From Prinia subflava (taxonomy: Eukaryota; Chordata; Aves; Passeriformes; Cisticolidae), in NCBI RefSeq assembly GCF_021018805.1, contig NW_026960612.1:1922001-1986000 (forward strand): 64,000 nucleotides of DNA, written 5' to 3'. Below, piece after piece: positions 56,772 to 64,000 of the stretch (positions within the stretch are counted from its first letter, which is position 1; every line of letters starts with the position of its first letter). Under the pieces are notes generated by a model. It saw only the letters and a program-made list of their open reading frames with translations. It made no database searches and had not been told where the DNA came from. A program made the translations under genes and the position numbers.

Positions 56772-57419
56772 TTACTCCTCAAGGTAATTTAATACAGAAT
56801 GGGTTGCTCCCGTGTCAATGAGAAAATCTACGTCTTTTCCTTCTAAATGCAAAGTCACCATGGGCTCTCTCGATCCTGGCTCTCTCTCATGTAAGACCAT
56901 GACCCTGGCTACACCATCTAGCTGAGGCTCACCGCTCTGATTAAACATGCTGTGTAACTGAGGCTGACCATTCTGGCTAAACTGACTCCGACACTCCCTT
57001 TTCCAGTGTCCCTCCATTCGACAATATGCACACTGGTTCAGACCTAGCCCTTCACGACCAGAACCTCTGCCAAAGCCACCTCTATTACCGCCACGACCTC
57101 CTCTGCCACGTCCTCGCCCCTGTCTCTGTAAAACTGCCAACAGGCTTTGTCCCTGTTTCTTGGCAACTTCTCTGTCCCTATTATTGTAAACTTTCCAGGC
57201 AACCTCTAGGAGTTTATCCAAGTTTCTTAACTCTTCACCTTCCAGTTTCTGTAGCTTTTTCCTAATATCTTCCTGTGCTTGACCCAGAAAAATAAAGGCA
57301 AGCTGAGTTCTTCCTTGCTCACTGTCTACCTGAAGATCACTATATCTTCTAGCTGCTTTCTTGAGTCTTTCTAGAAAGGCGGTGGGAGATTCTTTCTTTT
57401 CCTGTCGAATTTCATACAA
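56772..57419 (-). pseudogene. gag: gag capsid end, nucleocapsid and start of protease (ERV-D)
   Basis: Opens with YEIRQEKKESPTAFLERLKK, the gamma-type capsid major homology region, then an Arg/Gly-rich stretch (GRGRGGRGG), one CCHC box (CAYCRMEGHWKREC) and the protease active site FLIDTGATHS in the same frame without a stop between gag and protease. It ends at TAA 56772-56774. It is offset by a frameshift from the preceding capsid part. Confidence 0.88.
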
Positions 57420-58029
57420 CAGACCAGTTCATACTCTTAGGTATTGCCTGTTGAACACCAACTGAAATCCACTCCTGATATCTCTTTAGCCTCAGCATAT
57501 CTACTCCAGACGGGTCATTAGCATCCCACTCCGGATCTGCAGTGGGAAAATTGTAATCCAGTGTCCCTGTCACCAAACCATTTCGTATGTCTTCTCTAGC
57601 TCTTTCTCTCGCTGCTCGAAGAACCATATCTCTCTCTGTCCCATCTATCAGAGTGTCTAATATCACATGAATATCTTCCCAATCAGGGTTCTGAGTTTTC
57701 ATTATCATCTTAACCACACGAGCTACTTTATCTGGGTTTTCTCTATATGTTCCGGCTGATTGTTTCCATATAACCAAATCAGCAGGTGAAAAGGGTACCT
57801 TTACAAAGACAGGTCCATTAGTTCCCACCCCTTGCCTTAGTGGTGCAATAATTGTTCTCTTTTGTTTGCCTGATTTTAATATACCCTTTCCTGCCTGAGG
57901 CCACTCTGGGGCCAGTTTTCCTCGTGTTCGGTGAGCTACTGGGGCGTCTAGTTCATCTGCTTCACTGTCACTACTTTCCATTCTATCTGTCTTCTCTGCA
58001 TCTCCCCTTTGCTTCCGCCTCACAATCAC
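57412..58029 (-). pseudogene. gag: gag capsid, N-terminal domain and helical core (ERV-D)
   Basis: Includes APLRQGVGTNGPVFVKVPFS, a capsid start region typical of gamma-like gag, and the segment up to AIPKSMNWS, which meets the next frame at about 57415-57419. The upstream Pro-rich linker is in a third frame, so two frameshifts split this gag. Confidence 0.82.
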
Positions 58030-58894
58030 ATCCTGGACAGGCGAATCTGGCAGGGGAGGGTACGGGGGGGGCGGACCGGACAGGAGCTGGGGAAGAAGGT
58101 GTAGGTGGGAGCGGAGGGTAACCTTGAACCAGTGTTAGAGGAGGAATAAATCTTTCAGCAGGTGTCGGTGGGGGGGCAGGATAGCTTTGAGCAGGTATAT
58201 GTGGAGAAGGGGGGGTTCTTTGAGCAGGCGGAGGAGGGTCAGGCACCCGAGCAGGAGGAGGAGGGGCAGGCACAGGCAGAGGAGGATAATTACCTTCAGC
58301 AGACAAAGGTGGGGGGGAAACATATTGTGTTGGTGTGAGCGAGGGGGGTGTAAGAGAATCAGGCGGAGTCAGGGTGAGCGGGGTAGAACTCGGTGTCGAG
58401 GAGGCTGTGGTGGGTGAGGGGGCCATGGGAGCTATTAATAAGTCCGAGTCCAGTTCATCTCTTCCTCCCTTTAAAGCCTCACTTAAAATTGCATGCTGCA
58501 TACAATGCTTATTTTGGACGCAAGCCAGACACCTATTATTTTCAAGCTTCATTGCTTCCATTTTGCTGTCAGCCCACAAAACCGGTTTCTTGAGCAAGCA
58601 TAGAAATAAATCAAGATATGGAATTTGTTCTACCATTCCATCTTGTGTACAAAGCGATCTAAATTGCATAATAACCTTTACATCTAAATACCCGTTCTGT
58701 GGCCACCTCTGGTTTTCAGGCAGAGAATATTTTGACCAGCTCACATTACAATACTCAATCAATTTATCTTTTCGTAATTCCTGACCAAAATTCCCCTCTT
58801 TCCAATGTGCCAACAAACAACCCAAAGGAGAAGAACTTGGTATAGAGGCATTATTGCTGCCCAAAACCTCTTTTAACCCTTTTAGTTTCTCCAT
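57983..58894 (-). pseudogene. gag: gag matrix and Pro-rich linker (ERV-D)
   Basis: The ATG at 58894 begins MEKLKGLKEVLGSN, a matrix-like helical domain with a conserved WSKYSLPENQRWPQNG region. It is followed by about 150 residues rich in Pro, Ser and Thr with many PPPL, PPPP and PPTP runs that could contain late-budding motifs. The second residue is Glu, so there is no N-myristoylation signal from this start; the frame is open upstream to 59203. Frameshifted before the capsid. Confidence 0.72.
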
Positions 58895-59162
58895 ATTACA
58901 GATACATAAAAAAACCACAGATGCCGAACCTGCAATGCTTTCGCGATGTCTGACGGACAGCTGCCTAGGCAATACTACCAGGTATTCCTTTTGCCCAACC
59001 AAGCGTAGCTTTCCCTGTGTCTTAATGGCAGGCCCCCAGACCAGAAAATAAGGAACCTTACCTCTCACCAGGCGTCGCTGTGAGCGGCGAGGGTTGCGGC
59101 GCCGATGGGCTCCCCGAGAAATCACCCGGTGTCGGCTGGAGCGTGATCGGGTCGCCCACAAG

Positions 59163-59180
59163 GTCCCATCTGGGTTGCCA
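59163..59180 (-). other. Primer-binding site of ERV-D
   Basis: Minus strand TGGCAACCCAGATGGGAC begins four bases after the 5' LTR end. I could not assign the tRNA with certainty. Confidence 0.6.
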
Positions 59181-59184
59181 AAAA

Positions 59185-59616
59185 TGTTAGCGTAGGAAAA
59201 CATATAACCACACGAAGGCGATCATATGCGGTTCTTTATTTGAGCGCGCGGGGGCACAGGGGCATACAGTGCCCAAATCTTGTGCCCAAGAATACAGAGT
59301 CGATTTGCGATTTTTATAGTTTCAAATTATACATATGTTAACTAACCTCCACCCCTAGATACTGGTTATCGTATTTCTTAGTTACTATCTTAAATCATAC
59401 CTACGCTTTACCCTGGATTCTACTTGATTTGGTTAAAACAATGCTTCTCAATTATCACCTGGGCTGGAGTCATACTTAAGCAATAGTATGCAGCTAGTTG
59501 CAGAAGCTGACATTTGTTCCAAAGCCAGCTATAAAGTTCAGATTGTGCGTCTTCTACCTTCCCCCAACTACCCGCAGTTAGCTTAAACAGCAATTATTAT
59601 TTTAACTCTCCACTAT
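59185..59616 (-). repeat. 5' LTR of ERV-D
   Basis: About 432 bp, close to 98% identical by eye to 50551-50979. Sense start ATAGTGGAG, end CGCTAACA. Same TATA and AATAAA signals as the 3' copy. Confidence 0.88.
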
Positions 59617-59622
59617 CACTAA

Positions 59623-61241
59623 CAGGTTTTGCTAAGTTAAATGCTTGTTTCAAGCCAGGATGTAAAAATAGAAACCCAAAGAAACTTCAGGCTCCTTACC
59701 TGTAAAAGATGAATTAACATTAAAATGTTCACTGCTCTTATATACTATATTCCATCTATCTTCAAACTTGTCAAATCCAAGTGTTAATGTCATGCCCCAG
59801 TTACTTTCAGCTACAATATCTCTCAAAAATAATATTGTATGCCATTACCTCCAAACCCATTTATTTTACACGTGCAGTGATGGAAAACTATGTACAAAGG
59901 TAACCAACCAGGACTAAATGGGCTTAGTTCCATTTGGAACATGAGTGGCTTACACATAAAAATTATATTAATTATATTGTAAATCCCTTGGCACAGCAGG
60001 TTGAGCAGAGTCACCCTGAAGACAGTTATCAGAAGAGATAACTGCTGTACCATGAAATATAAAATGGTCAGAGACTTCATAGTAATTATTACTTGTGAAA
60101 TATGGAGGGGAAAAAAGGAGAAAAGGCTACAGAACACATTGAAAATAGATTAAGGGAAAACCAACAACACTGGGCAAATTTCCCAAGTTTGACCAATATA
60201 CTTAAAAAGGAGATATGTTACTACAACCTGCATTGACTAAAGAGTTGGTAAAGTTCCAGCTTGTCCACAAGATGCTAGTCACCATCTCTTCCTCTCCGCT
60301 GCTGACCTGATTGAATTCCTTTTCTGTAATCAGATACAGAATTCAGTCTTAAGTGCCAGCTGCTGCTGCAGATACAACTTTATGATGTCCTTATATATGA
60401 ATTCCTCAGGTTGGATATTTTCTGCTCTTTATCTGCGTTTGATTTACCAAACCTACAAATAGTCATAACCATGATTTGTATGGCTCACTAAGGACTCTAC
60501 TGTCTTCCTGTATACGGAGTATGTCTTGGGTACCCCTGCAGTAACACTGGCCAAACCTGCATCTTCTTATTGGGCATTGCCAACACTTCCAGACCAGGGA
60601 CTGAAAGCCATACATGCTTAACCACCTAACAGTTCTTACATCTCTTCAACATTTTGCCAAGATTTCTATATCATCATTCCCTTGTGTTGATACCATTTCA
60701 TTTGTTCTCCAGTGTTCAGACCTCTGGGTCTTGCCCTGGAAACTTCTCTGACAGTCAGAATTCCAGATTCTTATCCTCAGCTATGTAATGCTCTTCACAA
60801 CATTGCTCTTCCATATTTGTTATTGCATCCCTCTCTGATACTTCCATCAAATTTGCTCTCCTGTTCTTTTGAATCTAAAGCCACAGCTGTGAATGTGAAT
60901 GTAAGAACACACGCTTCTGCATGTAAGGCCACTCAGTGTAAGCACTTGCCCTCGAGCCTGTCTTATGCCACCTGAATGGAGCATCCTCTCCTAAGCCACA
61001 GACACTGCACTGCTCTCCTCCCCTGCATCTCTCCTCACATTCCCCATGAAGCTCTGTAGCACAGAACCAGAGAAAATATACAGCCCAGTATGGCCTCTGA
61101 GAGACACTAAATTTGCTTAGAAGTTAAAAGGAAATTTTTACATTATTCAGAACCTTTAGTTCGTGTATTAGTTACCTAGAAAAAAAGCACGTTGCTCTCA
61201 TTGTTACACTCTGCTTTCTTTTATTTATTTAAGTAGTTTTC
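59623..61241. other. Non-coding, no recognised gene
   Basis: No exon or repeat with clear ends is seen. Confidence 0.45.
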
Positions 61242-61641
61242 TGAAGCTGAGCTCTGGTAAAACCGGGGACTAGAGTAACATGAGACCAACCAGTATGGTT
61301 TCCAGCACGCACTCCGCTTTATTCCGCGAGATGGCGGGTTTTATGCAGAGTGAATAGTTTACAGTTGGCAGGTGCACTGTGATAGGCAGTGGACATACAG
61401 AAGCATGCAAACAATCCAGGGTTAAGGTAGCTGCGGAGACTTAGTGCCATTACCTCTATGCTGCGAGTGTCCATACCTTAACACATTCCTAGTAGCAGAT
61501 AAGTTTATCTGCTACTACGTATGCTGAACGTTCTGCGGCCTACTAGACCCAGGCCTGAGGCCTAGTTTGGCCTAGTTTGGAATAGCTCAAATGGTATCTG
61601 TGAGCATATCATGCCCACGATACCTGAGGAACTCGGCCACA
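61242..61641 (-). repeat. 3' LTR of ERV-E
   Basis: Sense start TGTGGCCGAG follows the purine run AAAGAAAAAGGGGGAAC; the end is taken as CAGCTTCA. A TATA-like GCATAAAAC lies near 61345 and AATAAA at 61318-61323. The env stop codon lies about 50 bp inside the LTR, so env and U3 overlap. The outer end lacks confirmation by a target duplication. Confidence 0.75.
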
Positions 61642-62918
61642 GTTCCCCCTTTTTCTTTTTGGGCTATCCAAACCGACGTTAAGGCACGGCTGGCTAATTT
61701 GCGCATACATTGTATTAAGCAAGGCACTATTATTAAAACTACTATGACAGCAATAAAAATCATTATACCAAAACGAATTAAATCCACAATCCACCCAGTG
61801 AGATTCCAAGACTTCAGCCAATTGTCAAACGGAGTGTTTTCAACTACAAGGTGTTTCATGTTGTCCCTCAACTGCGCTAACTGCTGATGTATCGACCGCG
61901 AGTGGTCTGATAAATTCATGCAGCACATGCCTTCAAACTCTTCGCATCCATGCCCCTGAGCCAAAAGAAGGAAGTCAATCGCGGCTCGGTTCTGGAGCAC
62001 TGAATGGCGAATGCCACTAACATCTTCAGCAAGCTCACTCAACAACTTCGTCGTTATATTAATCTGTTTCCCTGTCCAGCAGGCTAAATGTTTCAGTTGT
62101 GTGAGGGCTTGTGCTGAAGCAACTCCTGGGGCAAAAACGGATGCTGAGATCACGGCTGCAGGCTGCCATAACTTAACCTGATCTCTGCAGTTGGGACCTA
62201 GTTGAGACATACTGCGTTTGACTCGTTGAGCCTTTTGTGGCAAGCCTAGAACCTGGTGAATACTAGATGCGAACAGGGTTAGTTTACCAAAATAACACGG
62301 TCCTCCTACACTGTTTGGAGGTACTGTGGACCATGCTCTATCTCCACAAACTAGAAAGATTCCTGGTGGCAATCTCTTAGCAGCTGTTGTCAATTGTGTG
62401 ACAGATCTGACCCAATTATTACAATTCTCAGTGTAATTGTAATACAATGGTGAATGAGGAGACAACCACGTATCATGGCTTTTCAACTGCTGCTCATCTA
62501 TGTTTAATAGACTTGAATTTACTGCAAAGTGCCCAAAGACAAGACAATAGTTTCCTGGCACAGAACCTAAAAGATCAAACTCTTGAGGCTCTGGACCAGC
62601 AGTTCTAAGGTTTCGCGCTATGGCAGCAGCTTGTGGCCCTAAAGCACCTTTTGGGTCAATGCTGACAGGGGTTAAAAACTCGAACTCTGCCATGGAGGTC
62701 AGTGGAACTCCAATCAAGCAAGTTCTAAAAGGATTAGATGGTGTAGCTAGAGATAAACAAAAGGAATCCTGTTTAGTTTGTTTGGCCCAAGTAACCCACA
62801 TGTTCTCCCTCGTGTCAATGTTAAACATCCCTGTTCTTGTTTCTACTACCACGCTGATTAAAACCAACACCCTCATGCTTAACATTTCACCCATTGTGAA
62901 AAGCAAACAGTGTAGCAC
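61587..62918 (-). CDS. env: Intact Env of ERV-E, 443 aa
   Basis: One open frame. A hydrophobic segment at residues 17-25 fits a signal peptide. The basic site RVKR at 232-235 would be cut by furin into a 235-residue surface subunit and a 208-residue transmembrane subunit. Cys244 and Cys280 bracket an Ala/Val-rich internal fusion segment, and C-x6-CC is at 325-333, followed by a helix and a membrane anchor at about 383-400. This layout is alpharetrovirus-like. NxS/T sites are at about 134, 161, 287, 335 and 372. The surface subunit is short. All expected elements for a membrane-fusion spike are present, but function is not shown. Confidence 0.9.
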   Translation of the reverse strand: MLHCLLFTMGEMLSMRVLVLISVVVETRTGMFNIDTRENMWVTWAKQTKQDSFCLSLATPSNPFRTCLIGVPLTSMAEFEFLTPVSIDPKGALGPQAAAIARNLRTAGPEPQEFDLLGSVPGNYCLVFGHFAVNSSLLNIDEQQLKSHDTWLSPHSPLYYNYTENCNNWVRSVTQLTTAAKRLPPGIFLVCGDRAWSTVPPNSVGGPCYFGKLTLFASSIHQVLGLPQKAQRVKRSMSQLGPNCRDQVKLWQPAAVISASVFAPGVASAQALTQLKHLACWTGKQINITTKLLSELAEDVSGIRHSVLQNRAAIDFLLLAQGHGCEEFEGMCCMNLSDHSRSIHQQLAQLRDNMKHLVVENTPFDNWLKSWNLTGWIVDLIRFGIMIFIAVIVVLIIVPCLIQCMRKLASRALTSVWIAQKEKGGTVAEFLRYRGHDMLTDTI

Positions 62919-63010
62919 ACAGGCTATTAACTTAAAACCTTAACCAGTAACTTATCGTGTTTCTAAGTATCAAGCTATTGCAGTGCAATGATATATTATT
63001 ATTAAAACAG

Positions 63011-64000
63011 TCAATTTTCAGCACTCTCCGCGTCTTCTTGAGGTGCTTCAGGTAAGTCGTCGCTGTCTCTGTGAGTGTCTCTAGGAGTGTCACCGCCGGT
63101 TGGTATCTTTTCTTGTGGACACGCACGAGTAAAGCGACTCGGCACCCAGACAGGTCCTGCTTCTCCTGCGGAAACACACATATAACCGCGACCATTAAAC
63201 AAGACTGGACTGGGTCCCTGCCATTCACCCATTCGCATGTCCTTATGATATACGTAAAGTCCTGGGATTGCTTGTGGTCTCCCTTCTTTCACAGCCTGGT
63301 GGTGGATGACAACTGCAGGCTCTTCTCGTCCTTCTGCTAGGCATAAGTAATTTAAAGTGAACAGTACTTTAGATAAGCGATTGGTCACATCTAGGTCATT
63401 GTTTTGTTTTTGCTTTGCGAGGTACTCTTTCAGCGTCCGATGAGCCCGTTCCACAATGGCTTGGCCAGTAGGAGAGTGAGGAATCCCGGTAGTATGTTTG
63501 ACTCCCCACTTCTGCAGAAACCTAGCAACTCGTCCCGCATAAGCTGGACCATTGTCAGTCTTGATTTCTGCAGGCACTCCCATCACTGAAAAGCAAACAG
63601 TCAAATGTCTCTCAACGTGAAGAGCTCTTTCCCCAGTTTGCGCCGTGGCCCAGATGAATTTGGAGTAGGTGTCAATAGTAACATGAACATATTTCAACCT
63701 TCCAAACTCTGGGATGTGTGTTACATCCATCTGCCACAGTTCTAGGGCTTTCATGCCTCGAGGATTCGTGCCTAGGCCAAGACCTGGCCCATGATGACTG
63801 CATTGAGGGCAGGCACGCACGATCCCTTGCGCATCGTTCATAGATATTTGAAATTGACGACGCAAAGCTCTAGCATTCTGATGGAAATTCTCATGGCTGT
63901 TGCGAGCTCTTACAAATTTGCTTTCAGGAGGGACATGGGCAACGCAACTGACTGCAGCATCTGCCCGTGCATTGCCTTCTCCCAAACCTTCTCCCAAACC
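63011..64000 (-). CDS. pol: pol C-terminal part of ERV-E: RNase H tail and integrase, intact in view
   Basis: Open from the window edge to TGA/TAA near 63011. The RNase H tail has the last catalytic Asp (NARADAAV). Integrase has the zinc domain (SHENFHQNARAL, then CPQC), catalytic Asp in WQMDVTHIP, Asp in KTDNGPAY and Glu in AIVERAHR. The C-terminal domain includes PGLYVYHKDMRMGEW and GRGYMCVS, and the tail is acidic. Integrase inserts viral DNA into the host genome. At the very edge a 12-bp unit is duplicated in tandem (GLGE twice). Confidence 0.9.
   Translation of the reverse strand, partial: GLGEGLGEGNARADAAVSCVAHVPPESKFVRARNSHENFHQNARALRRQFQISMNDAQGIVRACPQCSHHGPGLGLGTNPRGMKALELWQMDVTHIPEFGRLKYVHVTIDTYSKFIWATAQTGERALHVERHLTVCFSVMGVPAEIKTDNGPAYAGRVARFLQKWGVKHTTGIPHSPTGQAIVERAHRTLKEYLAKQKQNNDLDVTNRLSKVLFTLNYLCLAEGREEPAVVIHHQAVKEGRPQAIPGLYVYHKDMRMGEWQGPSPVLFNGRGYMCVSAGEAGPVWVPSRFTRACPQEKIPTGGDTPRDTHRDSDDLPEAPQEDAESAEN

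Larger units (their letters stand above)
50551..59616 (-). mobile_element. ERV-D: full-length provirus with gamma-like gag-pol
   Basis: Paired LTRs of about 430 bp, flanked by CACTAA at 50545-50550 and 59617-59622 (perfect 6-bp duplication). Minus-strand order: 5' LTR, primer-binding site, gag (matrix, Pro-rich linker, capsid, one CCHC), protease, RT, RNase H, integrase, env, polypurine tract, 3' LTR. Gag with a single zinc knuckle and the protease-RT style are gammaretrovirus-like. It carries two gag frameshifts, at least four pol stops and five env stops, plus a 521-bp solo LTR in integrase. The LTRs differ at roughly eight positions and one short indel. Confidence 0.92.
61242..64000 (-). 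mobile_element. ERV-E: 3' part of a young relative of ERV-A
   Basis: Minus strand: end of RNase H, complete integrase, complete env and 3' LTR, with no stop or frameshift in the visible part. Integrase and Env align with ERV-A along their length. The 5' LTR, gag, pro and RT lie beyond 64000. Confidence 0.9.

Noticed and set aside
60712..60975. 87-codon plus-strand frame
   Set aside because: No recognisable domain and no supporting context.

Overview
This window looks like avian nuclear DNA, probably from a songbird. It is intron-rich, contains two CR1 LINE fragments in the form usual in birds, carries many endogenous retroviruses (ERVs) and solo LTRs, and has short G-X-Y collagen exons widely spaced on the minus strand. 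There are no bacterial-type operons, tRNA or rRNA genes that I can support. Element names ERV-A to ERV-E below are local labels.

Layout. 1-6604 (+) is ERV-A, an old class II provirus with beta-type gag, a dUTPase-bearing pro, pol, and an alpharetrovirus-like env; it is broken by stops and by two solo LTRs. 6605-9544 (+) is ERV-B, the 3' half of a second class II provirus that starts abruptly in reverse transcriptase. From about 9.5 to 43 kb lies mostly intronic DNA of a collagen gene on the minus strand; five exons are visible (41473-41532, 39550-39651, 35638-35673, 15902-15928, 13406-13450). This stretch is filled with solo LTRs, most with readable target-site duplications (TSDs), and with ERV-C (30306-34322, minus). 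ERV-C is a very young 4.0-kb element with two LTRs identical by eye and a gag gene but no pol or env. 43951-44402 is a solo LTR of the ERV-D family and 48668-49330 a CR1. 50551-59616 (minus) is ERV-D, a full-length provirus with gamma-like gag-pol, interrupted by a 521-bp solo LTR of another family. 61242-64000 (minus) is the 3' part of ERV-E, a younger relative of ERV-A with intact integrase and intact env reading frames; it continues beyond the window.

How the parts relate. ERV-A and ERV-E are the same lineage, so ERV-E serves as a reading guide for the breaks in ERV-A. The solo LTR inside the ERV-A dUTPase is an older copy of the ERV-C LTR, so the ERV-C family was active after ERV-A inserted and again very recently. 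Because ERV-C has no polymerase or integrase, it must have been mobilised in trans. The most noteworthy items are ERV-C (gag-only, with a GC-rich, CpG-dense block between matrix and capsid and a degenerate zinc knuckle), the complete but short ERV-E Env, the well preserved gag-pro frameshift signal of ERV-A, and ERV-D, whose LTRs are about 98% identical although its genes carry many nonsense codons.
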